NCBI GenBank assembly: GCA_000149265.1
Contig: CH003428.1
Span: 171,723 to 235,722 of the forward strand
DNA: 64,000 nucleotides
Direction of reading: 5' to 3'
Source of the DNA: Ciona savignyi
Taxonomy: Eukaryota; Chordata; Ascidiacea; Phlebobranchia; Cionidae
A model generated the notes under the pieces. That model ran no database searches. It was not told the DNA's origin and saw nothing but the letters and a program-made list of their open reading frames with translations. The stretch's first letter is position 1, and every line of letters begins with the position of its first letter. Of the stretch, positions 36,801 through 49,562 are shown piece after piece. The translations under genes were made by a program, and so were the position numbers.

Positions 36801-39800
36801 CGTTTTGTTTGTAAACCATTTCAAAATGTGACATTCTTAGTGATGGTAATACGCTGGGATTTATATATTTTAATTAAACTTTTAGTTTTTAGTTAGTGTG
36901 CGGTTATGGTGGTTTTTTCGAATTTACAAGCCGGCGATGCATAGTGAACCTATGACTAGCGTCCCGAACCGGCACAATGCAGTCACTTCTGTTTTAAGAT
37001 TTAGACAAGTTAATAGAGTTAACCTCTGGTCTCAAGGGTGGTTTTCGTGGCATATAATTCAATATGACAATCGTGTTGTCTTAGTGAGACATGCTTCCTT
37101 CAATTTGTAATAAATTAATTCAGCATGTAAAAGTTGGAATGCATGTTGTCTGCACTTCGGTAGTTAAATGAGCGTTGGCGCCGAACTCCCACTTTGTTTG
37201 TTGATTGAAGAAATTTAATTAGCTCCGGTAAAGCGTCCATTATAGAGCTTCGCTTTCCGAATAGAAAATAGTCTAAATATACTCAGTGCGCTCGATCGGT
37301 CGCTTTGCTTTGTTATGACTATAATGTATAGTTCGCGACGGTGGTTCACAAAGATATGTTTTTCTAACACAAACCTCAAACCACCAACCACGCACGCTAT
37401 ATGGGAAATTGGGAAATTGCTGTTATTTATTGTGTGCTGGTTCGTGCCTCATGTAGCCATGAAATTATGACCTTCTGGCCCTAATTCTTAAAACGTGAGC
37501 CTGGTTTCTTTATGTGGTGATACGGAGCCGAATTTGGCATTCAGGTGTCACAGTTTCTGATGTATATCCGCCATCCTGACAGTGAATGATCAGGATTTAA
37601 GATTGAGCAAACAAATACACTTCAACATGCCATTCGTGGATCTATCACTATGCTCTATGGCGGAAACTCAGCCAAGTTTTTTTTTGTTTTTTCTTATTTC
37701 GGGTGATTTATCTTTTAGTGTAAACTTTAGTCTGTCGAATCCACGTTTGAACTTATTTGTTCCACAATGGGGAACATATGACCTGAAAAAATATATTAAG
37801 CACTGAAAAAAATGTCTAACTAATCCAAATTCTAGCTTTTAACTGGAATATTTATCACAGAAAATCGGTTGCGACGGCAGAATCGGTTCTGGGGCGGCGA
37901 TCGATAAATGTGGTGTCTGTGGGGGAAACATGGAGATTTGCCGATACGTCAACGGTAAGCTTTGGGGACTTTTTCATATCCGCATTCAAAACGTAATACC
38001 TACTTATCAGTTTTATTTATATAACATCAACTTTATTTAAAATAGGTTCATACTAAAGTTGTGTTACCATAAACCCAGAAGTGCCAGGAACGATTCCAGT
38101 GTTAAAGTCCTAATTCATTAATTGAAACGTTTGATTACCAGGTATCTTCCGGACACCCCATCTTACCCACGACTTCCACACTGTCGTCACCATCCCTGCC
38201 GGAGCTGGTCGGATAAACATCACCGAGACTCGTAACAGTAGAAGCTGCATAGGTGAGATCAACGAGACTTATTTCACAAAGTTGTTGACTTTTAGAAAGT
38301 TTCTGGTACAATTGGTGCGAAATAAGTTCGATCTCGTTTTCCAGTTAGAGTTAGAGTAAATAAACCTATACGGGATATCAAAGCTCGCTGTGACTGCGGG
38401 TTGTTTAGTCACCGCGATTTTAATCTGATAACAGTATTATTTAAACCGGGAAGGTAAATTGCGGGATGTGGTTGTGCGCTCATTTATAAACAAGCCATAG
38501 ATACAGTAGATAGGACGATGATGCTTATAAACGCAGGTGTTTACAATGCCCCGATTTTATCGACCACACAGTCCGAACAAAATGGCCTTTTCACGGTGCA
38601 TTAGATCGCTGATTGTATCGTTGTATTATTTCTGACACGAGTTGCCACTTTGCAAAGAAATTATTTTACCCCAAAGATCTTTGTCATAAACTCACCTTCG
38701 TCAACCCTTTCACACCTTCCAATATAAGATAAACATAATGGACGATGAATGCCAATAATCTGACCGATCTCGTAAAGCTCTGGTTGCATTCTTATCTCGT
38801 CAAGTGTAACTCTTGGTTTTCAGTTCGCAGCTAAATGCGAGGAGATTACCGATTAAGTTGCGACGGAAAACCACTTCACAATTCCGTTGATATTTTCTCC
38901 TGAAATCTAACGCCATCTAGCAAACCTGAAGCTGAGATAACCAAATATAATTTAACAAATAGCCAGTGTTAAAATGTCAAAGAATTGCGTTATTGTTCGT
39001 GTACTTGATCATGGAAAAGTGCAATTTTCTGTATTTAGGTGGCAGAAGCGTATACGTTTGTTTTCTTTGACCACAGTTACTCCATATTTGGAACCGCAAT
39101 CATTATACTATAGACTTTAATAAACAAAGCATTTACTGTGCTTTCACGAGTTACCCTGCGTTCAGATTTAGGCTGTGCTAATGTGATTATGACACACCGG
39201 TAGTTTCTTTCGAAGCCGCAACAATCCGTAATTTTGTTAGTTCGCGAGGTACTGGTTGGATTACTGACTAACATTTTTGAAAATTGGATAATTAGTGGCC
39301 TAAACTGCTTCAGTCAAGGGGTGTGATGAGAAAATATATTTTTCGGGAAATTTACAACTAGTTTATTGTCTTTATGATAGTATGACAGTTCAAATATTTT
39401 TAGTAATGTTAGAAATATGGCACTGATTGAACTTTAACTATAGCTCTTATACAGATTACGGTATATAGCAATTACATGAATTATAGTGTGCTGTATTACA
39501 AAGCATGCAGGTCGCCATGGCAAATAAAATAGATTTATGGTCCAATATTTTTTCTAAACAGTCCGATTTATTGTTTTACTAGGTGAGATAACCTCGGTGA
39601 ACTTTTAGCTTTGCGCCTGTGAAACTCGGTCTCCCGTTACAGACAAATTGAATTTGGATTAGAAAAACTAAGGCCTACGCAAGAATTGGCTCGTAATATC
39701 AGAAACTGTGAACTATACAGTCGATTAAGACATGTCGATCTAACTTAAGTGCTACAATACGGATGGCAAAATGTAACATTTACGGTTGGTAAAATAACAA

Positions 39801-42800
39801 TGTGTCACGTTAAAAAGAAGGTATTTGTCTTTGACGGTCCTCGCAACAGTTCCATTTGCTTCCTCGTACTTTTATAAAAATGTCATGTTCTAAAACCTAA
39901 AGTATAAATTGATTTCCAATTTACAGGATTCTTTAATTAAATTATAAATAGCATTGTCAGTTAATACCAAATCCGGGATCAATAACAGCGCCTCACCGAC
40001 ATTTCACGACGAAGATTATATAAAGGTTACCAAGCGAACTGTGCGCTTTTTAAAGCACTAAAATGAATCCGTATAACTACAGTACTAATAATATGACTCC
40101 CTGTCTTTGTTTGCTTTTAATTATACGTTTCCGCCTTGATGTCAAAACCTGGCGTTTTTCGATAAGCAATTTTAACCTCACGGTAATGCTCATATTTCAG
40201 GTCTTTTGTCTAACAACACAATAACCTTAAGATCGCGAGATAACATTTGCTATTTAATTTGCCTCCGGTGACTCAGGTAACAAAAGCTTTTCAGGAAACG
40301 CAAATATGCTTGCACACGACGGAATACTTCTGCAGATTAAAAGTGATGCCATAATTATTGTGCTAAAAATGAGCTTATATAGCTTGAACACTAATTTATT
40401 CATTTTTCGCTTATTTTAATCTTAATTATAGCTTTGCGCTCCGCAAGAAACCCATCCGTCATGTTCATAAACGGGAAACTCAAACTCGGTGTGCTCGATC
40501 ACAGTGGACGTTATAACGTTGCCGGAACGCAGTTTGAATACAACAGACCCCGTTTCTCGAATAAAGGGGAAACCATGATCGCAACCGGTCCCACCAACGA
40601 GGATCTTGAAGTACTAGTAAGTAACTAACTATGTCAGAACATTCATTAATCTTTGCCGTGTTCAACCGTGTTCCGTATCACGTATTACGTCGGTTCAAAG
40701 GGTTGTTGTTGCCACCTAGGTTTTTATAAGACTAAGTATTTGTTTACGACCGAAGATGCATGCTTAAACACGGTAAAATATACCTAAGGGTCAACGTGTA
40801 AATTCGCCCACAATTGTCTAGGGGTCTCCTAAACGGTGACATGTACCCAGCTAAGATTAAGACTAATGTGGTCTGAATATCATGCATTGTTTTCTTGTTT
40901 GTTACCCATACTGTCTGAGTAATAGAGATGAGGTTGTGTTCTTTCAATTTTGGTTTCGAAATTTTGCTAATTGACCCCATGCTATAGATCTTTTAATTTA
41001 TCAACACCGCCACGAAAACTTAAAATGAGCAACTTTCTATAAGACAAGAAAATTCTGTTAACGAGGCATGGTGACAAGGTGATAGGATTAGGCCTTATTT
41101 GGGCATTTTGCGATCGACTTTTCCATTCGTCTTTCTTGGTTTTCCAATTCATCTTTCTGGTGGTCACTTTGGGTACACTCTAATTAAATCAGCTTCGAGG
41201 TCCACGTTGTATCGAATCGATCACTCTCTGATTGGCGAGATTTTGCTCAGGCTGCAATGCCTTATCACTATAAAGCAAATACACTTTTGTCATTAACTTT
41301 CAAAGTTCGTTTGAAGATGAATAATATTTTGGATACAATTCATCATTCTTGATCTAATCCTATATAGTAAACTATGTATAATCTTTTTTCTGCGTTTTTA
41401 CTAATGTGTTTACTCAGAGTCCTGTTACCCTCGTTATCTTAACCTTATTATAAGTAAATTTTAAAAAAATGCGGTGACAAAAGCGAACTTACTTTATATG
41501 GCGGTCTTACAGACCTTGCCGGGTAATTAAGTTGCAGAATATCCGACAACTCGTAATACTTTGTTCTTTTGTGTACAAATTCGGTAGTGTGTGCCTAATC
41601 GCTTGCTACTTGGAAAACCGATCGGCGAGATGTTGCACATAATCACCTTTCGTCATAGGAATGTGTTTGCGAACGTGCCTTAGGTGCTGTTCCAAAGATG
41701 CTGAGAAACCGGACACGTTTCCATCCTCCAACCCATCGTGTTAACTGTAGTTTCCATGACTGTAGGAGTTGTTTTGATGAGAACACTACTTTACGAGACA
41801 GCATCTGTCATCTTTTAACCCCTCACCACGAGTTAAGAGAGGGAAACCCAGGGACGCCACTGCGTAATCCTGCGTAAAAGTTATGTTTTGATTTTAAGTC
41901 ATAAAATATACGTGCTCGATCATAGAGCAAGAGCGATAAGCCTGTTGTGTATTACCAGTGTACAAAGAAATCGACAAGACGAATTCTTGGACAAACTAAA
42001 TGCTATCTTTCAGACTGCACGAGCCGATAACCTTGTCTAAACCTAGTAAATCACCAAACAAAGAAATCGCTATTTGAAATTGACACCGGAATGAGATGAA
42101 AAATGGAATACCGATAAAAAAATTCTCTTGGATTGTGGGATAAAGCTCAAGTTGCCTCCCTGGCTTTTACCATTCATTTATAAGACTTAGTATAACTGGC
42201 CTAAACATGCTTATTTTCTTATTTGTGTCCCGATGTATACATGGTTGTAATGCAGCATACCTAACACACGACATCAAACGCCGCTCGACGTTCCGGCTCA
42301 TTAAAATTGGGTTACTGTGATCTATACCTATGCTCACCAATTTCGTAGAACAAAAACGAAGAAGCGGCGTGAATTGGAATGGTGTCACCGATACACAGTT
42401 TTGTCGTCGTATTAAAAGATTTACGGCGGTCATAAAGAGTTAAGGGAGTTGTCGTAAAGTTTTATTTTTTTATTCCCAGGAAGTAACCGGGAAATTAAAG
42501 TAAGCGCACTTGTACATCTATTTTCGAAATCCAACACTGCTTTGTTCGGATAAACCGATTACGTTTAAAGAACGAGCAGTGATCACGCTGAGAAGTGTAT
42601 AGACTTGGAGCGGTTCCACTGTCTGTTGACGATTGAAGCTTCTTGGGGATGCGTTAACTAACCGCCGCTGTAACTTCGCTAAAACTAGCATTACGGAGAG
42701 CCCATTTGCTTAATTGCAGCCGCCGGATTAGGCGCGACTCTATCGACTTGTAGAAAGACTGGCACCGAAGTGGTTTGTTTTTTCATAATATGATACCCAC

Positions 42801-45800
42801 TGTCGACCAAGATGCCGCGGTTCGGTTAAAATTGTCTGTCAGTTAACCCTTAAACCGAAGCATTTGATCCTGTGATATTTTTAATTAGTGGCCCCGCCAT
42901 TCGCTGTGAGCGGTGTCGTTTCCATCTCAGAGGTTCAGCTGCGCCACTGCTATATGACCATCACTTCAAATCCCTGGCAGCTGGACTATAACCTCGTCTC
43001 AACAAATTGGATTAACTGGAGATAAGATCGAAAATTGGCAGCGCCATTTAACATTCGTTCGTGGTATTTAGGTGCACCTGTCGCGTTAATTGCTGCTAAT
43101 AATGCTTAAAAGGGTTTAGAACAACAACTTTAACCGGAATTTCATACGGTTTAGAATTTAGGGGAAACCAAACAAACCAGATACGATATCAAATAGACCT
43201 TCGCATATTTATTCATTAAAGTATAAGTTTACGTTTACGACGGATGATGCATTGAAGGAAATGGCGCCTTCAGTTTTTAGTTTGCAACAAAATTTCGGCG
43301 GGCTAGTTCGAAAAAGAACCAGAGGGTAAGGGCTACCCACTCGAAAACGAGAAGTTTTACATTCCAGTATCGCGTCGTAAACATCCTGTGAACCTTTGTT
43401 GCAATTGTAAAGCATGCGCGCAATTTTTCTCACGTGTTCTGCTATATATCGTATTGTTCTTTTTTTCGTTTCCATTTATTTGTCAAATTGCAAAGTACAT
43501 TCGTTAACGTGCCGAAGATAGGAATCAGTGATTAGTTGGTAGATTGACAGGTTCGTCGTCCCCAACCTAGCTCGACTTGCCCTTCCTTGCGAAAACTTAA
43601 CAGGAATTATGTTTCACACGTTCTAATCTCCCGGGGATGTGGGAATAATTCTCGACGCATAGAGCTTGGGTTGACGCGGGAAAGGAAAGCCTTAAATGCC
43701 GTCAAGCACAAGAATGCACTTGGCGTCTTGCCATCTACCTAATGGCTGCTCAGCTGCACTGTAAAATTGAATTAAGGGGCAGGGAACGTGTACTATAAGC
43801 TGCTTTATACATTCCCATGTACATTTGTTTTTATAATGCTGTTAGAAAGGCATCGGTTACATGACTGTAAGTTCATGGGCAATTACGAGATCCGTGCGAA
43901 ACTTTGCAGCGATAATGTGTTGATTTAGTAAATTGGAAGAGACCAACTTGATTTACAGAAAACACATTTCTAACGTTACCAGCACCACACACGTATAGAT
44001 AAGAAAATGTTTGCTCGTTAACCGTAACTTGTGTGGCCATTTTAGCTTTGATGATTTTTCTTTTTATTTCAGCTATTTTTTCAACAAGAAAACCCGGGCA
44101 TCACGTATGAGTACACAATACCGAAACGCAACGCCCAACTTCCAAGCATAGTTGGCACGACGGAGCCCAGAGGCAGCAGCAGTTTGAACGGCAGGAATGC
44201 TAACGAACGTTTTGACCTTTCCACCACCCGTGACGCGAGTGACCAGTCCTCCCCAACAACATACACCGGTGGACACTACCCCGGCGGCACAAGCACCCAC
44301 AGTCTCTACAGATCCAATGGTTACAGGAATATGCCACCTGTAAATAGAGGGCGTGGCTCCAGGTATTACCGCAAAAACTACAGAAATAGAATAACTGACG
44401 CGGAGGCCGTGGACCGCGAAGATAGCTCAAATTCGAGAAGAGACATAACCACAGTTCATCGTCTCAACCCACCTTTGCTATCAGGCGAACCTAACCCGAT
44501 GGGTAGAACCAAGTGGATGAAAGTGGGATTCGGTCCTTGCTCACAAAGTTGCGCTGAAGGTAATGTGTTTGTTTTATTTTCCATATACCCATCTCAACTT
44601 ATACATAAGGAGAGTAAACAGGTATAGATAAACACCCGTTTTGCGGATTAATCAAAATGGATTATGTATTACAGGCACCAAAAGCTCAAATATAAAGTGC
44701 ATTCGACTATCTACGCGACAACCTGTTAGCGACGAATACTGCACGGGACAGCAAAAACCAAGGAAGCAAGTGAGGCGATGCAACCGGCAAGCATGTCCGG
44801 CCTAGTAAGTATATACTTGTAATAAATTGTAAGGACAGCAGACCATAATTACCACTCGCGTTTGATTACCGCTAACCTGTTTACTACGTCATCAGTTACG
44901 ATGTTGGTGATTGGCTAGAGTGCTCTAGAACGTGCGGAAGCGGTCGACGCACCCGGACAGTCATCTGCCGACAGTTGTTTTCCGGGAATTTCACCTCCGC
45001 TGTGTCCCACAGTCGCTGTAGAGGGTTATCGAAGCCTCCATCACACGAGAGGTGTCTTGTGCGCGTGTGTGCGCACTGGGCTCCAGCGCAGGAGTGGTCA
45101 CCGGTAAGTAGTAAAAGTGATATATTACTTCCGCAACAATTGTCAAACGAAACATAAATTAGAGTTTGTGAGGTTGAAATTCTTGCAGGCCTTGTTGGTA
45201 ATGTGATTGTCACGTCGCTATTTTAGCTCTTGACCCCTAATGAGTGATCTAATCTTTAGACAATGTTAAATTGTGTTTGTGGCTGTATGTTTGCTCTTGG
45301 ATGCGTAATATTAGTGCCTGACGAGTATTTTTAGTATCATATATGCTAAAATTAATAGTAAATGTACCGAATGAGGGATGCAAGTGTACGATTTCCTATA
45401 GCGCTCAGAAAATCAGGAATATAGTCGTTTCAAACTAGGATAATACACAACTAGCAGAACTGTACATAATGAAAAGTAATGGTTTGTTGTCATATTGAAG
45501 TGTATGGTTGTTTGTTGCTGAGTTTGCCCTTATGTTCGCAATTCCAGTAAGCGTGTGGTAAACCACTACCCCATATATTACGACATTTTTTACGCCATCA
45601 ACCCTGCCTACGTGACTTGCACTTAACCCATTATGTACATCGTCGCATGAAACATTTATTCTAGGACCTACTAACACTCATTAAGTAAGGGACTTGTGTA
45701 ATTTTCATCGAATTGTCATTGTGTAGGGTGGTGCTCACCCCCCAACACACATATTGCGGTAAGTTGTGACTAATATTTGACTGGGAAATGACTTATGTTG

Positions 45801-48800
45801 GCGCCGATTTCGTGTCAAGCTGGATAAATTGAACATGGGACTTACTGAGTAAAGGGTCGTGTTTACAATCGTTCTTGACAAACAAAGAATTTGTATAAAT
45901 TATAAACTCTTAACAACCGATCGAATTCGTGCTATATGTTAGGTGTTACTAACCCTTCTTTTAATATTTTTATTTATTCCTAATTGCAGTGCAGTTCACG
46001 ATGTGGCGCGGGTACGCAGTCAAGGCATTCAGTGTGCAAGTCGGGAGATGGACGGATCTTACCAAACCGGGAATGCGGCTCCCAAAGAAGGCCTGCTACG
46101 ATGAGAACTTGCGATGCTGGCCCATGCTTGACAAAGTGGTTCATCACCGACTGGCAACAGGTAAGCTAAATACGCAACAAACTTTTCTTCTAATATTTAA
46201 AAGTAATGAGGATTAAACAACGATGTTTAACCAAAAGAATTTTTGTCGACGGTTCTTGTTTTACGCAATAAATTATTACAGGGTGGTCTGACTTTTTCTT
46301 TTCATTCTTTCTTGTATTTAAATTGTTTGTAATTTACATATTCCAACCTAGCATTTTGAAAATGTTAATCACGGTTTTCTGCAGTGTTCTGCAGACTGCG
46401 ACCGAGGTCAGCAACGCCGGAACGTGGTTTGCATCAACACAGCCAATGTCCCTGCAGGTTGCCCGCGGAGACATCAACCGGAAGCTTCCCGAAACTGTGC
46501 GAGGTCCTCGTGTGGTGTTAAACACGAATGGTTTGCTGGGAAATGGGGCTCGGTAAGTTAAATTTTGATTTGTCAGACTATTTTGTATCATTGCATGCTT
46601 GGTTGATAATTTTCCGACATTCGCTACTCTTTATTTGTTTGTCTGCCATCTCTACCTCCGCGAATATCCATGTTTTCCTCAAACTTTGTCAAAGACAATA
46701 ATATGAGGATTAGCACTGGCTTAACCTTAACAGCCAGTGTCGATTGGGAGATTACCACCTCTCACTTCCGCCATTTATCATCTCGCCTTTTTGTGCCGCT
46801 ACCAAAGTTCAGAGACTAAAACTCGCAACGTATGTTTGCCTACACCCATCGAAGCGGTATATTTGAAGTATAATTACCACAGAGTCCAACCCTGCCTAAC
46901 CAAATTAGATTGCATACCTATGATGTTTGTCTAGTTTGAACTTGGGTATGATGCTAATGCCTTGTCATTAGGGGGATGACTAGGCTGATCTGTTGGCTCC
47001 CACACGTTGTAATTTTCAAAAAGACTTTTTAGGAAACGGCTTTTTGGAAGATATTTTCGAAAACTTTTTATTTGCTTCTTTTTCTTATTGGATTATCACG
47101 AATTTTAGAAAAATATATTAGTGTCCACTGCTGTGCTGATTTATTACTTTTTGTTACGTATGACTGACGCGTTTCTCATGATTTGATTATGAAATTTATA
47201 GTCAAAACGACCTACGATTAAGAGAACGAGGTCTGGTCTTAGGTCTCATTACCTACCTATGCGCTTTGTGCTATGTCGGGTAATCTTTTCCTTTCAAATT
47301 AACATTACTCAACTCTGGTGTCAACTTGCACTTAGCGTGTTGACTAAAAATATGTTGTTCGCGGGCGAGAATCTCCTGTTCTTGCTCCATCACAAGTAAT
47401 CGTCCACTCGTTTCAGTAAGAGTAATACAATCCCTTTGCGGTGTGTTGTGTTCCCGCAGTTTCATGCCAATGTTGTACGCCGGTAGAAGACGGGTGGCCG
47501 CTCAGACTTAATCCTGTTTCTGTTTTGATTCACTTAGCGCAAAGCAACGTTAATTATTTATGGACGGCCGACCACGAATAAGTATGTCCCAGCGATTAAA
47601 ACTGATTCGCTAATAAAACGAATTAAAGCGCTCTGCATTTATATCCACTTTATATATATATAATATGTAATTCTTCACTGTCATATTTTGTGTTTCACTA
47701 ATGAACTGAAAACAGTGCCATATAAAAAACACCAATTTATTTTCTCGTGCAGCTGCCAAATTGCAGGATTAACTGAATACACGGCACTTGAAAATACATT
47801 TACCAAGATCTACATCTTTTAATATATTTTTTTAACCCTTTTCACCAAGCAAAATGACATGTTGCTGATTTTAATGAATGGTCTGTAACCTTTAGGTTAA
47901 ACCATAATGACAACGATCGGTTAAAAGATATTTTCATATACAACATTCCAAATGGTGAATTGAAAATCTTAAAATATCCTTACCGACGGATGAAATATGA
48001 CCATATTTTCAATTGTGGTGGAGCAAAAAATTTTCGTTAAAGTTTTCTATTACATATGCATGAATTATTTGTTTAGGCATTCTTAACTCCATTTGTTTGC
48101 TGGCGTATTTTCAAAAGTTTACATTTCCGAAACTTTAATATAAAAAATTACGGATTTTACGCATCAACATAAGATACAACATAAAATCACTGGTTTAATG
48201 AAAGTTACCAAATGAACCTGACAAAGCTATATACTATGCTGACTTATTCTTGCATATCAAGATATCATTTTCTTATTGTACACTATACAATAATGTACAT
48301 AATATTCGGCGAGCGGATGTTTGCTGATCACAACTGTTAAAATAATGTTGAATAATTTTGTATAAACCCCTAATTGTTACTAATATAATTATTAATTCGC
48401 AGTGCTCTAGTAATTGTGGACGAGGTATTCAAACTAGAAAGGCGACCTGTTTGAGTGTGGCAACAGACGGAACAATGTCAGTCGCTCCCGAAACAAACAA
48501 CCGTTTCCCGTGTGAAATCAGTGAAAAGCCCGCTCTCCAGCGGCCGTGTAACACCCAGTCGTGTGGCTCTAGGTGGCACTATACACAGTGGACTGAGGTA
48601 AAACTATCTTGCTTCATATAACAGTACGGTCGTGTGGCCAAAATGGTTAACGCCGATACATCCACCGCCTCTTATACAAAAAAATGGTCCTAGTGACGAG
48701 CCCATCATGGGTTCGGAACTTGGCTCGGTATAAAAAAAAATCAGATAACACACTATTTTCGTTACAGATAACTAATTTACTACCAGCACGTTTTAAATGA

Positions 48801-49541
48801 AAATAACACACAAAAAATCAATTTAAGACAGTTATCACACCAAGGGACAAATGTACTTGTGAATTAATTTAAAGAAAATACATTAACAAACTTTACACAT
48901 TTTAGATTTAGTGTAACGATATGCATTAGCATATATTAACATTTAAAAATCAAGAATGATTCAGGTAATTTCTTTATCCGACCAGGACTAGGTTCAGAGC
49001 ACACCGTACCATTCTTATATCCTAAACGTGATTTTTTTCAGTGCTCCGTGTCGTGTGGTGGAGGGTCGAGGACCAGGGACGTTCATTGTCTAGATGAGGC
49101 TGGCCTGTTTAGTCCGCTCTGCAAAGCCTCACACAAACCCAAGGCAGCTGAAACATGCAACACAATTAGCTGCTTTGCGCTTAGAGGTAAATCACGTTAT
49201 TACTTATTTTCGGTTTGTTGTCCATTTCTAGCTAAATGGATGTGTCGCGTGCTTGTTTTTAATTGAAATATCTACGTATCATGATTACAATTATATGGAC
49301 TAGATTTATTCAGTACGCAATTGATCAGATCTGGTGCTATGCAGATTTGCATAATTCAATCCATTCTAACTCAATTCTACAGTTTTCTACCGTTACAGAT
49401 CCAAATTGCGAAGACAAAAGATCCGACTGCGAACAATTAAAGAGAGCTCGTTTATGCAAGTATAAGGTGTTTCGCGACGATTGTTGTGCGACTTGCCCCA
49501 ATCCCGATTCCACCCATACTTCATCACTGCACGGCCGATGA
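21807..49541 (+). CDS. ADAMTS-like secreted glycoprotein (TSR-Cys-rich-spacer-6 TSR-PLAC)
   Basis: Exons: 21807-21893, 22108-22253, 22822-22885, 22941-23043, 23392-23570, 37861-37954, 38142-38252, 40432-40616, 44073-44559, 44675-44804, 44896-45103, 45990-46160, 46385-46552, 48403-48597, 49042-49186, 49399-49541. They join in frame to 871 residues. A signal peptide ([15 protein letters not shown]) starts the protein, then TSR1 ([14 protein letters not shown], about 45-98), an ADAMTS cysteine-rich domain (to DKCGVCGG, about 208-215), a spacer ([18 protein letters not shown]), a linker of about 120 residues rich in Arg, Ser and Asn (about 345-465), six more TSRs, and a C-terminal PLAC domain with six cysteines (about 828-857). 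There is no metalloprotease or disintegrin domain, Kunitz or Ig domain, so it fits the ADAMTSL2/4/6 type; I cannot name a single orthologue. Such proteins bind extracellular matrix and fibrillin and are not proteases. The later TSRs each have a phase-0 intron just before the first Cys of the CSxxC motif. Confidence 0.92.
24016..24484. mobile_element. MITE with 20-bp inverted ends, flanked by TTAA
   Basis: The left end AGGGACTATGCCATGTAAAA (24020-24039) and the inverted right end AGGGACTATGACATGCAAAA (24461-24480) agree at 18 of 20 positions. TTAA stands directly outside each end (24016-24019 and 24481-24484), fitting a 4-bp target duplication as made by piggyBac- or Kolobok-type transposases. 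The element is 461 bp with no transposase. The frame at 24198-24611 lies mostly inside it and is not a host gene. Confidence 0.85.
25370..25828 (-). CDS. Uncharacterised minus-strand open frame, 152 codons
   Basis: One uninterrupted frame within the large ADAMTS-like intron, on the opposite strand. It starts [20 protein letters not shown] and has a mixed, protein-like composition with Arg/Lys-rich parts near the end, but I recognise no family. By base composition (about 37% GC) I estimate roughly 0.2 chance frames of this length in a window of this size, so it is notable but not proof of a gene. No poly(A) signal or splice partner was assigned. Confidence 0.25.
   Translation of the reverse strand: MFDLCAFGWMMAKLFQFTGCRLLRMSVILAGGGEIHPDLMKKCLTCSRITESINRWLRWNDFETCVKTMLTTKTVTDGIGNLDLAHQRRWTMTRYKNNRCYVLLSVFAGIRNAFQSGLVNREMMKNMSRKMKIILPNTLFRERRITSCTWIT
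27253..27522 (+). CDS. Candidate first exon with signal peptide (nested gene or alternative start)
   Basis: Ninety codons open from an ATG with a purine at -3 to a strong donor, CCT/GTAAGT, in phase 0. The start is followed by a hydrophobic run ([16 protein letters not shown]) of signal-peptide type, then two N-glycosylation sequons (NNT, NST) and a soluble stretch with [15 protein letters not shown] and [18 protein letters not shown] do not recognise the family. It lies on the strand of the ADAMTS-like gene, in its intron 5; the next known exon downstream (37861) begins in the same phase, so this could be an alternative first exon or the start of a nested gene. Confidence 0.4.
27612..28684 (-). 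repeat. Tandem array of seven tRNA-derived SINE bodies
   Basis: Units of about 105-141 bp start near 27612, 27717, 27848, 27978, 28107, 28248 and 28534; a spacer of unrelated sequence lies at about 28393-28533. Read on the minus strand, each unit has CGGTCGTGTGGCCGAATGG (like the 5' end and D arm of tRNA-Ser or tRNA-Leu, pol III A box), a middle of about 45 bases, then ATGGGTTCGAAACTTGG (B box), an A-rich stretch and a terminal TCGAATGATAAA. All units point the same way. The open frames here on both strands (for example 27918-28256 minus) are translations of the repeat. Confidence 0.88.
32155..32241 (+). CDS. Candidate signal-peptide first exon within ADAMTS-like intron 5
   Basis: Twenty-nine codons from ATG (A at -3) coding [20 protein letters not shown] followed by AIEIEKVFS, a textbook signal peptide, and ending at a strong donor AGC/GTAAGT in phase 0. 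It has the same length and phase as the known first exon at 21807. The next known exon on this strand (37861, phase 0) would give a protein with signal peptide, end of the cysteine-rich domain, spacer, six TSRs and PLAC. Alternatively it starts a separate secreted protein; an open stretch near 33118-33506, after a poor acceptor, is a possible but weak second exon. Confidence 0.45.
40617..44072. other. ADAMTS-like intron 8, 3.5 kb, nothing recognised
   Basis: It separates the spacer exon from the linker exon. Open frames up to 88 codons on the minus strand (42167-42433, 43209-43475) are of chance length and show no family motif. No repeat of the kinds seen elsewhere in the window was found. 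Confidence 0.5.
46553..48402. other. ADAMTS-like intron 13, 1.85 kb
   Basis: It lies between TSR exons. It contains a short TA microsatellite near 47650-47668 and otherwise AT-rich sequence without a recognised element. Confidence 0.5.
48625..48750 (+). repeat. tRNA-derived SINE, single copy, in ADAMTS-like intron 14
   Basis: Same family as the array at 27.6 kb but on the + strand: head ACGGTCGTGTGGCC, then AATGGTTAACGCCG, B box ATGGGTTCGGAACTTGG, then an A-rich tail. A short ATAACA occurs near both ends (48618-48624 and after the tail) and may be a target-site duplication. It shows that the family is dispersed and was mobile. Confidence 0.85.
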
Positions 49542-49556
49542 AACGTTCCAGGCTCA

Positions 49557-49562
49557 AATAAA
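49557..49562 (+). terminator. Candidate polyadenylation signal of the ADAMTS-like gene
   Basis: AATAAA only 16 bases after the stop codon. It would make a very short 3' UTR. The next canonical signal is about 780 bases further on, near 50340. Confidence 0.4.

Larger units (their letters stand above)
23571..37860. other. 14.3 kb intron 5 of the ADAMTS-like gene
   Basis: It parts the cysteine-rich domain after MCVDGRCL. It holds a MITE, a SINE array, a candidate minus-strand frame and two candidate first exons, listed separately. In the rest (about 28.7-32.1 and 33.6-37.8 kb) I see no feature that stands above chance; several 60-100 codon frames occur on both strands without splice or family support. 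Confidence 0.75.
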
